Part shown: positions 1-12,758 of the stretch, one piece after another
Numbering within the stretch: the stretch's first letter is position 1
Layout: each line of letters begins with the position of its first letter
Assembly (NCBI GenBank): GCA_947179485.1
Contig: OX359247.1
Coordinates: forward strand, 27,628,801-27,692,800
Length of the DNA: 64,000 nucleotides
From: Allacma fusca
Taxonomy: Eukaryota > Arthropoda > Collembola > Symphypleona > Sminthuridae
Reading direction: 5' to 3'
Notes under the pieces: model-generated
Seen by the model: the letters and a program-made list of their open reading frames with translations, nothing else
Databases searched by the model: none
Told to the model about the DNA's origin: nothing
Position numbers and translations under genes: made by a program

Positions 1-2870
1 AAAAAAACGTGAGGACAAAGAAACACATTACGGACTTCATTGTCGATACAAATGCGGAAAGGTTGGACTTCTACTCTACAATCGCGGTTGAAGTAATAAT
101 TCAAGGGAAAGTATTATCATCGCATCCGGGGGGTTATTTACGATCAGATTTAGATTCGGGAAGGCTGACAAAAAGCTAAAAAGATGTCTTATGAGTTTAC
201 AGAATATACTCAGTCCGGGCATTTTGTACTTTGGAGAAATCAAGTGTCCATTTTCATAGCTATTTCCCCAGAGTAGCATCCCTCACCCTCTCCGTTCATA
301 AATGTGAGTCCTAAAATAACTAGATGCATAGTCACCATTCACAGAGCACATATATTGCACATAGGGAAAGTGAATTAATGTTTTTCAGAATAATATTTGA
401 CTGTCTCTGAAAATAGCCCTCATCAATGAAGTCACGACGGAGTTTGAGTTATTAACTAGATTAAGACTTATTTTGAAATTAAATGAATTGTTTTTACAAA
501 AACTGATGGTGAGTTACTTTATGACTGTGGACATCCATTTATTGTCGTACTATGACGCAAGCTGCAATCCTTTTGCCAGAAATCATTTATAGAAATGTAA
601 AGGACGGAGGACATTTCTGAAACAGATAACTTGCATAAAGTTGTGCTTGACAGGCGGTCAACGGTACTCAGAGAGTAGAAGAAATGAAGCAATTTAGTCC
701 CTTGAATAGAATTCTATTGGATGGTGGATATGAGGCAAGAAGAGAGGAAATTGTGTAGGTCTGCATGTTATTATGATGTGGTCCGGCCAGAACTACTCTG
801 GAACTCAATGGGGTGTGAATATGGCATTTATTCAAAGGGTGCGATTGAACGGAACGTCTTGACTTGTTTATATATTCCGTCATATTATGTTCCAATGGAG
901 TTCTCATAGCTTTACGTCCACACAGAATCCAATTTACTATGATTTCCTTTGCGACCCAAGTCAGAAGCAAAACACTCTCCGTGCATGACTTCCATAGAGT
1001 ACACTGTCCTGTGCACTTGCATATCCCAAAGTTTATATCAATCCTTGCAGTTTAACAAACATGATATCAAATGCATATATCAAGGGGATAAAAAACTCCT
1101 CTGATGTATGCAGAATGCATGTCAGGAGAGTGCATCAATTCGCCTCCGCTAAACCAAGTGAGTTATGTGTGGTAACGGGGAGATATCATTTCAAGCAAAA
1201 CTGAAAACTTGTATGAGCTCAAGGCTCAATAATGCATCACACACGAATTTCACTATGACCATCCGTTTTACCCCTAAAAATACTCCACAGCCTCCCGAGT
1301 CCACACTTTTCCTTCCACCCTTACCAGTCCCAGGGAATGATATGAAAATAAGTGAAAACAGCTCCAAATTGAACTGAGTGAGGGTTCTAGCATGAATTCG
1401 TATCGTTTTGAAAAAAAAAATCCAAACCATATATTTTGCATGGCATGCATGCATGAAATGGACTGTCTGAGCCTTTTCACACAGAATGATTGAAATCGAC
1501 CTCTCGACACTCGAAAATACTTCTTGTCATCTTCAGTCTCAAAGGAAAAGTCGATCTTGGGTATAAAAAGGCAAGCACAAAAGATCCATCGAGCTGAACA
1601 ATAATTCATACACCGAGTCCTCACAAAATTTGAATACCCGCACAGTTCACACGGTTTAAGATTCTCCGCCGATTTCAGGGAACAATTTAATCAGTTTCGC
1701 ATTTTTCCCATTCAAAACATTGTATTTGTAACAAAATTTAGAAATCGGTGTCGGAGTATCTAAGCACATCTCATGAATGAAATCTTCAAATCTCTGAGAT
1801 GCTCTCGAAACTCTTATTGGATAGTTTAATTACATATAACGTCTCGTGGAAGTTCAAGCGTAAAAGTTTATTTTTATTTGTAGATGCCTGTACAACACAA
1901 GGGCTCAAGAGTATTTTCGTCTTCTTGTCCAATGTTTTTCATCTCGGTAGTCTATTGTCCTAGCCCGAGCTGACTGGAAGGATAAATACAGTAGAACAGA
2001 CTGAGGAGGCTTTCTATGTGACACTGAATAATAGCAAGTAATAAAACATCCCCATCCTCGGAATTCATCAGAGTGCATACTTGTGTGACAGGATCACTTA
2101 AGAAATTATGGGGATGGACGTAAAAGTCTTAATTAAAAGAATAACTGATCCCATAATGACAGCAAGTATAAATACATACATAACACTATTCCAGTCCACG
2201 TTTACAATTCTTTTTACACCCTCTCTCATAAAAGTGTTTTAGGAGCGTCTTAACTTTACGATGGCTTTAGTTTTAACAGCCCCGTTTCCATTTCTGTGAT
2301 TGCATTTTTCTAATAATCTCCTCTCTCCCATACTGCAGCAACTTAAAGGCAGTGGAAACTGTTAAATATTTAGATTGAATTACACTTAAAATTCCTCTCT
2401 AAACTACAGAAACACAAGACTTTATTTTTGTCGTAAAACTATAAATGTTTACGTTTACATTTGAAAAGTATTTATTCCAAAAGACAAAATGAGTAGTGCA
2501 CAGTGCATTAGTATAAGCTTCAAGGATTGAAAAAATTCCCACAAATGCAATTACTAAAAACAAAACTCCATTTGGTTCATATGTATAGAATTTTGTAGAA
2601 ATTGTTATTAAAAAGTTTAGACTAATTGCATATTACTGGAGTAGGAGCTGGAGAACTTTAGATCCTGACAGGAGGATTGTGGGAGAGCATGGCATTGAAA
2701 AATTTCCCTAATAAAATGTATCAAGTTGGGTTAAAATCCATATGGAACCTTGGCATTTTGAGGAGTGAGCGTTCCAGCAGGATCTTGGCACTCACTCATT
2801 TAAACTTCATTTGTTCCCTGACTGGGCCTCCTTTTCTATAGACCAGGGCTGAGGGAGGAAGTAGGAGCGG
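1..2870. other. AT-rich intergenic or intronic sequence
   Basis: No supported gene. Open frames of up to about 115 codons (for example on the minus strand at 1274-1624) show no domain and no coding texture. Confidence 0.6.
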
Positions 2871-3048
2871 CAATTAAGTTAATTACTTGATCCGCTTTCT
2901 TTGTAAAATCAATAGAACCGTGACTGCTTTTTGTCACCCAGTGAATGAGTGATTATTGCAATTATCACTAATTACTCAGCCCTTGTGCATTGTCTCCAGC
3001 CAATTTTATAACCCTAGTAATTATACCCAAGCAATTTAATTATTAGCA
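2871..3048. promoter_or_regulatory. Cluster of TAATTA/ATTA homeodomain-type cores
   Basis: At least seven ATTA cores, several as TAATTA, occur in about 180 bp within a GC-mixed block; examples are TTAATTAC, CTAATTAC and GTAATTAT. This is denser than I would expect from AT content alone, but no conservation test could be run. Confidence 0.2.
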
Positions 3049-6000
3049 CTCCTGTAGGGAGCCATTTCCAATGCATCTTCATCATTTTTTACACTTTCCT
3101 TCCTCATTTTTTAATTCCTCCGCTCTCCCTACTCCCCATTAGACTAATGCTACCAGTATTTAACATTAAAGTAATAAGAGACTAATAAAGATACCAAAAC
3201 GGCTACTTTCCCTTAGCTACCCAAACTGGATTTTTTCCTATCTACTTCAAATTATCGAATGAGTTTCCCCTCAAGAATATAATTATTACTATTACCATGC
3301 TAGATCAACAGAACCTCATAAAATTATCAGCATATGAATTTCTTGATAACTCACATGGAAAATATGTGTAGAGAAGCAGGAATCAGAGCCAAAATCTCTG
3401 CTTCAGGCATATATGTACAATTGCCAGCATATGTTAGTGATTACACATACACACACTCACATACACACACACACACACACACACATACACACACACATAG
3501 TGCTGAACGAAAGGGGTGTCGGAGCAAGAATAATATGTGAAAGGGAAACAAAAAATCAAGATTCGATTTCAATAATCATGAGGCACGTGAGGTTGTTTAC
3601 ATGCAAGCCCAGTCTGCCGTAGCCTTAAATTGAGCCTCATGAAGTAACTCGTACTTTGTTATTTCCTACATATGTATGCACATACCTCTAATGTAAGTGT
3701 ACAGAGGGTCAGAGACAGAATACGAGAAGGTGCGGACAGCACTGCAGCACAAGACATAAAGCTAGCAATGGAGTTGGTAATCCGATCTGACATTATCATT
3801 CAAAGTGCTGGCAATCACGGAGACTAACTTAGGTTTTCATAGGGACACGTGACCCTTGCCAGCGTATCTCTCATAATAAAATGCAAATAGACAAAGGAAA
3901 CAACGGGAATAAAGATGTTCTATGAGGGCTGCTGGAAAGCACTCCCAGCCTTCCTCCCAGCCCATGTGAAGCAAGGTTATTTGTGCGGTGACCATCTTAT
4001 ATGATTTGCATTAACTTAAATAGCTTATAATGCGAGTTCTCATGAGTCCGGACTACTAAAAGAGAGAAAATGCTACTGGCATAATGGCTAATAATGTGAA
4101 CCTGCTTCTCCTTTTATGTATTACAAATAGACGGATATTTTTCTCATCACCCATGTCCTCCTCTTTAATCCGGTGTTGGTGAAGTCTCAGTGAGTCATAT
4201 GTGTATACACTTTGAAGGGATAAAACCCTTCACTTATTTAACTCACAATCAGTCTGAACCTCCACTAGGTCTCTAGAAATATCTACCACTATAGAAAATG
4301 TGCACAAGGCTGAAGCCCGTCATCCTCACGCTGTCACTCTCGCCATCACCAGAGGACTGATAATTGTATTTGCAAACGACGTTCGGGACAAGACACAGGG
4401 CAGAGCCGTCATGATCTCAAAACCTGGAGGGTCACGTGGACCTGGTCAAAAATTGTAAAAACAATTGTGGGAGCTTAAAACTTTCCAGTAGTGTATGAGC
4501 GTAAAATGGTGGGTGTTGTTTAGTTACGGAACCAGAAGCTATTATTTGAAGGGTGGCTTCCACAACTTGATCTACTGGGTTGTAATGTGTGTGATTTGGT
4601 GCTTCGGTAAATATAGCACCCATTCTATTGACAATTGATACGATGATCGGCTCTACCCGAAGCGTGTGGCTCCGTGTGAGGATTCTAAACTTGTGTTTTT
4701 TACAACTGATCACAATGTGTGTTCATGCAGGACAAACATATGAATTCAAATAATCGCCCATTAATTCTTTTTTAAAATGCTCCGTTCGGCCGAATCAATG
4801 GGACAGGAAACTCATCTTTGATGAGAGAGCTTTGGTTTCCATTACAAAGCTGCCTACTAACCACGACCCACCGCATCCTTAATGCAACCCTGAAAGAAGC
4901 CCTGTTTGGGCTCATAAACCGTTTTTTACTTGTACCATTGTCACTGTGAAACTGTGAACGTCAATCCTGGAAGGCCCGAACCCTTACACTTCCACGCTCT
5001 GAGGCTCCGTTTCCCAGGCATTAGAATTATTTAAAACCACTATAGAATTTTGCTCGTACCGATCTTTAAACCAACATATTCTACCTGCCTATATTCTGTA
5101 CACATTTTACTGGCAGTACTAAAGACAATGCTTCTTAACAAGAAGAAAGTACTTTTTCCTATCACTATTTTCTTTTGCGTGCTCATTATGCCATCTGTAG
5201 CTCAATCTAAGAACGTACATATGTCATAAAATGTAAATCAAACTGGTTGTAAGTGCCGACGGCGACAAGGCTCTAATAAATGACAAGGTCCGTAGCACCA
5301 GAGAGAATTCTATGCTATATTTAGTCCAGATAGGAAATTCTGCCTCTGCTGAAAGTAATTACTTTTAATAAAAAAACGAAGTGTTGTACATACATCGAAA
5401 GCACTGTAGCATTTCCGATAGTATTATAGCAGATTAACTTAGACTTGAGAATCTTGAAAAATCACCTGACCTCAAAAGCTTGTAGATCAGTATCTTGTTA
5501 GGCTCCTTCACTATACACATATGTAATTATGTATGTATATAATACAATTGTAGTGTATGTATGTTCAATATGTTTTGCAAGTTGAGTTGCTGAAATTAGT
5601 AAGGGACGGGGTTTAAGGAACAAGGCCTGAGAACAATTTTGGTGAAACGGAGGGGTGAGAAGAACATAAGTGTGAAGGAAGCAAATAGTGACACGTTGTT
5701 TACTGACAAGGGGTGGAAGTGAAACTTAATACTGACAAAAGACTCAACCTTTTGTCTAAATAGCCCGTAACCCATAATGTAAGCTTTGTTGGCAGGTAGA
5801 CCACTAGGCCCGCCAATTCCAACAGACGATAATTGAGTAGAAGTTGTGTAGTTGTAGGGTTGTTCTTTATTTCAAGTCTTCGCCTTTTAAAGAGATTCTG
5901 GTTGCAATCCATCAAGAAAAAACGAGACTATAAAACCAACAATTTTTTCTCCAAAAAGATCCGAGTTTACGAAAACACAAAAACAACATCCCCTTAGTAA

Positions 6001-9000
6001 AGCCTCTGATTCCGTAAGTCTTTACATTTTTATTAAGATTTAAGTACTGTCCATAATAACTTTGCAATGGCCTGATTTGCAACAAACGTAAATTCCTAGT
6101 TCCATTGGTAGTTGGCTTCTATGAATGTAAAGCATACATAGGAGGAGTAATTATTACCTATTACTGTACTACGCTTGGGATGAAAACATGTGGAGGTTAG
6201 TATCTTAGCAAAAATTTGTTACTTCCCAAGCCCTTGTGCATTGCTGAAATGTAATAAATACTGGAAGGGGGGAGAAGTGAACAATGTCCATGCTGATTTA
6301 TTCCTGAAGTCAGGTTTACAGTAGTTGACCTCAACAAGTCTGCGATCATTACGACGGAGAAAGATGAGCAAGACGGGATATTTTCTACTGAGACAAAAAC
6401 AAGGTTCCACTCGCCCCCAAAATTGTCTTGGCATTTGTTATCATTATTTTAAACATTTTCCGAACAGCGACAACACTCAGTTTACTGCTCACGTGTTTTC
6501 GACAGCTAATGACTAGCTTGTGCAGATTTACTACACTTAGCATAGACGTCTATGTACATTCTTTCTTCATCACAATCCCGGAATACACCCAATGAGTTTC
6601 TTTATTTTTGGAAACATTTTTGGTAGCACGCCTCAATAAAACTTTGTCTACATACATATGCTCAGAATTTTTCAAGGTGTCTTTTCACTTGAGAGTTAAT
6701 ATTACATGCAAAACGAAATTATTGAAAGCCAAATCGACTCATTTCCCCTGAACTGTTGGGTGATAAAACTGCGGTGAATTTTGCAGCCTCCATTTAAATT
6801 TGCTAATGAATTTCCCAGATTAGGAAGAACTTAACCTAACCTCTTCTTTGAAGTTTTATTTATTTATAAAGGTCTCGCAGGGTAGAAAAAATACCCAAAC
6901 CGGAAGTACTATCAATAACCACACCATGAAGAAAGACTGATGAGTAGCATAACGTCCATAGTCTGTAGTGCGAAATCATATGAATCTTAAATAACATACC
7001 ATTTTAATACCTAGCAATGTTCCATAGCATAATATACAGATAGTAAGAATAGAGACATTAGCACTAAAATTGCAAATAGTGTCATAAATTGTAGGGGAAG
7101 TCAAAAATCCATTATAATTGTTAAGTGCAGAATGAGCAATGAAATGCTTCAAATAATGTGTACAATGCAAGTGGTAGTATTCTAAAAGTAGATAGATATA
7201 GTCCTTTACAATAAACGAATCTCTACGATTCGAATGGCAAGCCCAATGGTGAGTGTACAATATGCAGTACATACGCCATGGACCTGTTAGTAAAGGTTGA
7301 GTGGGCATAAGAGGCTTGAATTTTTAATGTGTTCAAACTGTGATTCACTACACTTTCAGCATCTTGTTTCGGACCTCCTCCTTATTGTCATCGTTTCGAC
7401 CAGCTCACAAATCACAAGAGACTTTTAGTCGCTAATATTACACATTGGAATAAAGGCACTGTGAAAGTCAGCACAGAAATAGGAAACAAAAAGTAATAAA
7501 TCTGTCTACACAGGAACTCAATTTATTTTCACACTTGGTTGATATTTGAAAGTGAACGAATTTTTACTTGAATTTTTAACTCAAAGCAATGCCACTTGTA
7601 ATTAGGTTGGAGTTGATGCATTCAACCATAAAGTACAATTATGCTTGTTGATGAGAGATGTGCATATTGTGATTAACATCATGGTGTGATTCCTATTCAA
7701 AGGTACATGCCGACTAATTAAATTTCTTTCCTTGATACTGTGTCTGAATGTTCCCAAATGCTGCCTGTAATGTCTGAACAGAAAAAATATTACTGCTATT
7801 TATAATTTTACTTGTCACACACATACATACATACCTATGAGTGTAGACGTTTTACGCCTTTTACGTACATACACACAGAGGGAAAGTTTTTCCGAGCTGA
7901 ATCTAGAATAATTATTATTGTAGGATTACATTTTCTGCACAAAAATGGATACTAAGCTCATGGATAGATTTCAATAAAAAGTATTAAACAGAAGTCAACA
8001 GAGCCTTGCCTACAGCTACAGCCAGAAACAAAAACATGATGTGGGGTAATAATACAGGGAAATATATTTATGATTTATCTTGTGGAAATTATGGGAAGCA
8101 GAGGAAAGGGTCGAAAGGGTTGTTTACGCTACACTTGCTCCACATTTTGTATAGTTGTTGAGAATCTTGACGTAGTAACCCTTTACTTCCAATCCCAGCC
8201 TTCAAAGTTTCAATGACACTTGTAAAATTTATGTGCGAACACACTTTTAGTAGTATTAAAAAAAAAGATGGAGAAATGGGTAAAACATTGATACGGGTTT
8301 GATTTTAACCTAAAATACGTATTGAGTTTACCATTGTGATGTAAGGTTGGGAGCGGGCAGCACCCACTGCCTACGAGTCATAAATTCCTGAAAATTGTAA
8401 AGTGCTTTTTGAATTTAACGATCGAGTGAAATTTTATAAATCGAATTTAACGAGGAAAACACATCACTTCCTGTATTTTATCGTCTGCCATCCGCGAGAC
8501 ATGATGCACGATCTGGTCTCATGGTTTTGCCCAATAAAACTTCTCAAGGATATTTTTGTACAGTGTGTACATACAAATGTACAGCATCTATATCCACATG
8601 CACAGTTTTGAGTGACCATCGTGATCAGAGGTTCAGGATGCAAAAAAATATGGGGACAGTAATTATCACTCTGTTTGTTGTTCTACAAAATTTTTCCCAG
8701 CATTTTATATAAAGTGTAAATACTCCGAACCACCGCAGACCTTACACTGGGATTCTGATGCTACCCTATTTGTTATCACTGAAATGTGAGAAATGAAGCT
8801 GGCCATAAATTCTAACATCTAACTTTTCTCACACGTCAACGCAATGATCAAATCCCATAAAACTTGTACCTTCCAAATAGAACTGATTCCCCGGAAAATG
8901 TTTCGCTAATTCCTACTGTTTATCGCAGTAATTCTTCTCAAGTAATAGATCACATCCGATGAGGATGCTTCCAAGGGACTTGAAAAATTTCGCCAGATTC

Positions 9001-11742
9001 CTCCCACTTTGGATGCATCTACATACTTTTTTGTGTCTACATATCTACATTTTGTTTTATATAAGTTCTTTCTACTTTATTACATGGATCCAAGCTGTAT
9101 ACTGTATAAGGAAAAGTTATAGTATCTATGTACATGGGGCTTCTTCCCCCTCTTGCTGTTAAGATTTGCTTGGAAAAGACAAGAAATAGGAAGCATAGAG
9201 TAAGGAGTTAAGTCTTTATCGCATTCGGTGAATCCTAGACAAGATCCAAGGAGGAGAAATACAGAAGAAATTTATAGCTGAGACTTACGTCACATTCAAT
9301 ACAGTGGTAAATCCTCCGGGAGTAAAAAATATGGGGGAAACATGCATGAAATTGAACCGCCGAGTAAATCAACTTCGTGGATTCTTTTTTCATCAGTCCT
9401 TCTCCATGTCACATAAATAAAGTCATTGAGACTTGTTCTCTTCGCTGGCTTTCGAGGAACAACACAAAGACGAACAGTGTACCACCTACAAAATTAATTT
9501 ATCTGTATCCTTTCTCCTTCTCCCATAGTTGCCTTCCTGCGGATGATTCCATTCCAATGTCTCATTGTCAGTTCTTTTACTGTAGGGATACGAACAGATG
9601 ACTATATACATTGTAGTACTCAAGGTGCAATATTAGAGAGGCATAACTATTGATCTGCTTGATCTGCTTATAGCTACCTAGGCGTAGAAGTTTTCTTTTA
9701 CCGTTAGTACAGAATTAATTAAAAAGCAAACAATCCTGAAATGCTGAGCTGTGGGAAAGGAGGGTATTTTTTTCATAAACTGATAGTAACACAGTTGTAA
9801 ACAATCTTACCCATTTGGCTTTATCTAAATTGCAAGCAATTACTCTCAATAGTTTCATAATGACCCCAGTTTTATTAAAAACCGTGTAAATAATCGACCA
9901 TAGAGGATGTTGTTATTAATACTTAATGACCGTGAGGCTATTAATGGCTTTTATAAGTGCTGTAAGGGAACTATTGTTTCTGATAATTCCCCTACTAAAA
10001 TGTAACATTCTACTCTAGAGATCAGGTGTTTTTTTTTAATTCGTCATTTATAGATAAAATCTGGAGTTTGGGTATCAAAACGGACTGATATCATTTTAAG
10101 TAAACAGATTGCATTATATGGGAGGTTCAACTGTCAGGGGTGCATATGTAGATACTTGTATATACTTATCTGTACAAATGGTAACTACAAGATTGAGCCG
10201 TACATATGTATGTAAAGACAGGGTTAGTTTTTAATCCTGTATTGTTGGAGCTGTGTGAAACAATAGGGAAAACAAACCAAAATTGTGACAGCCGTTGATT
10301 ATTACAAACAGATAGTGACAAGAAAAGTTAGCGAGGAAGGTTCACAAAAAGACTAAATAAGAGAAACTACGTGTCAGTGTTTGGAAATGGAAGTTAGGCA
10401 CGTGAGGAATAGCTTGTCCTCTCGACAAGTAATGCTTGTGAGACATGCTGGAGTCATTGTTGTGACTTGGGCTGATGCCCGTCTATTTCGTACGAAGTGT
10501 TCCAAATGGGACAGGAGGGACTCGTAAATTACATCCTAAAGAGATCATTAATACAAACTCAGGGAAATTCATTTTACATGTCAACGAGCACCAAGCTCTT
10601 GAGCTTCTGTTTTTCCATTGCTTTTACTTTCCGATTTTTATTTGTTCCGACTTCCTTCCCAAAGAGAATTATTGTTGGCAAGTTTTGGTCCAAAAAGTTT
10701 TTTCTTCCTGGAGCTCCGCAGCACCTGATGAGTGATCCTTGCAATTACAATGGTGAGTACGAGTCTTTTTGTTACCCTTTCCTCATTTATTTCCTTCACA
10801 GTTTTGTTTTTCCCGTGGTGGTGGTGGTGGTGGCTATGGTATAGTACAGAATGCTCCTGTCTATGTTGAAGCAATGCTATCAACAAGATTTGTTTAAGGT
10901 TTCCATTTAGTAAAAAAAATTCCTTGAATATATCTTTTACAATTCCCGACACTCATAAAACACACTTTATACAGAGGGCATATGTAGACAAGTAAAATTA
11001 TATTATCTGCATGTACAGATGCTGTATTTACCTCGCTGGGTTGTAACACTGTAGCAAATGTCCATAAGGAAAATATAAGTTATGAAGGGAAAAGTGGGAT
11101 ACAAAGTTTATGGAGGAAGAGTTTGATCTGGATCATGAATATGTAAAACATTTGGAAAAAAGGTTCAAAAGGAGCTTATAGCTTCAAAGATTGGAAGAGG
11201 TGAGTGGATATTTTTCTTAAACATGGAAATGATCCTCGACTTTTTTTTACAAGTTGATCGTAAAAAACCCAGTAAAAAAACCTTTTCCAAGTCAATATTA
11301 TGATTATGACAAAGACTTTTAGTGGGGCCGGGAATGGGGAGTCGATTACATTATTCCATATTACATCCAGCCTGGGACATAAAAATGGAATACAAAATAG
11401 GAACAGCCTCTTCACTTTCGATTGATGGGCAAACCATAAAACTATCAAAATCTCCTATGGGATACATATTATTATTTTTTTAAATCCAATCGTCAAAGGA
11501 TTTATTCCGAGCTGAGCACCAGAGCACCCGAGCGAAGAGCACACATATATAGTCAAAGTTGAGTAAAAAGTGTTCTTTAGCCTTGATATTTGCCACAACC
11601 TTTTTCCAAAACAATTTTACGACCAGCCAACAATTACTGGGAATGTAACAATGGGTCCATCTCCATAAACCCAATATTTTGGCATGTATTCATAGCTCCC
11701 GTCACACAATTTCCCCTTTTTTTCTCGTCTTAAAACTTTGAA
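3049..11742. other. AT-rich intergenic sequence with one (CA)n tract
   Basis: No gene recognised over 8.7 kb. Holds the (CA)n run at 3443-3498, scattered TATGTATGTA-type short repeats, and a (GTG)n stretch near 10817-10833. ORFs of 100-115 codons at 6976-7308 and 10497-10952 overlap on both strands and look like chance. Confidence 0.6.
3443..3498. repeat. (CA)n microsatellite
   Basis: Imperfect CA repeat of about 56 bp, interrupted by TACATAC and CTCAC. Confidence 0.95.
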
Positions 11743-11750
11743 CACAAAAG
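11743..11750. repeat. Left target-site duplication of the hAT element
   Basis: CACAAAAG, identical to the right copy at 12751-12758; 8 bp is the length typical of hAT insertions. Confidence 0.88.
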
Positions 11751-12750
11751 TAGTGCTGCGCTCGGGTCAAGTATTTATAAAGATCCGACCACGAACTTGA
11801 CTTGACCCCGACTTCTCAAGTACGTATTTCAAGATTACCCGAACTTGACATTTTCAGTTCAAGTAATACTTGAATGAAACAAGTTCGGGTTTTCAAGTAA
11901 TTCTCATATTACTTGACCATGATTTTATACGCGCGTTTCGGGTCCAACTTCAACTTGACTTGACCATGACCCGAACTTGACCATGAACTTGAACTTTCAA
12001 GTACTTTCAAGTAATCCATTGGACATCAAAATACTTAAGTTTTATTGAATTTATATTTCTAATGAAAGCGAACCTGGGTTTCTAACACACTAGGTTTCAC
12101 CCAGCATTTTGCTAGCAACCGCCTCTAAAAATAATAGTTGTATTTTTGGTTCCTTTCAATGAATGTAGAACGATTGTACACTGCAGATCTACTCTGATTT
12201 CGTGTACCGGGTGGGTCTGGTGACTCAGTTGACATTTTCGGGGACACAGAACTCCTTTTAGGTTTTGTTGTCACATACTATTATAAACATGGGTGCTAAC
12301 ATTTTTAAATCAATTTCCACGGAGCCATATGAATGTTGAGCTTTCTTTTGTATTTGTGTACACGAACAAATTAACAAATGCCGCTTAAAGTGATGTATTA
12401 AATGCCGTTTTAAGTTTCATTTAGTACAGTGAATCGTAAGTGAATTGAAAACTCCCTCAGCCATGAAGAATTGCACAAACAAAATTACTTGAACTTGTAC
12501 ACGAAAAACTCAAGTTCGTGGTCAAGTACTTTTTAATATTTACTTGAACATGACCAGGTACTATGGTTCAAGTAAAATAATTATACTTGACCACGAACTT
12601 GACTTGAGGTAAGAAATCATGGTCAAGTCGATGAAATACCTGAACACGACCCGAACCGTTCATGGTTTTAAATTTATTTACTTGACCACGACCCGAACGC
12701 GAACTTGACTTGAAATACTCGTGTACTACTTGTACTTGTGCGCAGCTCTG
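11751..12750. mobile_element. Non-autonomous hAT element, 1,000 bp, complete
   Basis: The left end reads TAGTGCTGCGC and the reverse complement of the right end reads CAGAGCTGCGC. These are imperfect terminal inverted repeats matching the hAT pattern YAGNGNTG. The element is flanked by an exact 8-bp duplication, CACAAAAG, at 11743-11750 and 12751-12758. Both internal flanks are filled with variants of cttgaccacgacccgaac and acttgacttga subrepeats in both orientations. No transposase ORF is present, so it would need an enzyme supplied in trans. Short ORFs inside are repeat artefacts. Confidence 0.88.
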
Positions 12751-12758
12751 CACAAAAG
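12751..12758. repeat. Right target-site duplication of the hAT element
   Basis: CACAAAAG, identical to the left copy, immediately after the right inverted end (CAGCTCTG). Confidence 0.88.

Noticed and set aside
1274-1624. 116-codon minus-strand ORF
   Set aside because: Overlaps another ORF in a different frame; no coding texture or domain.
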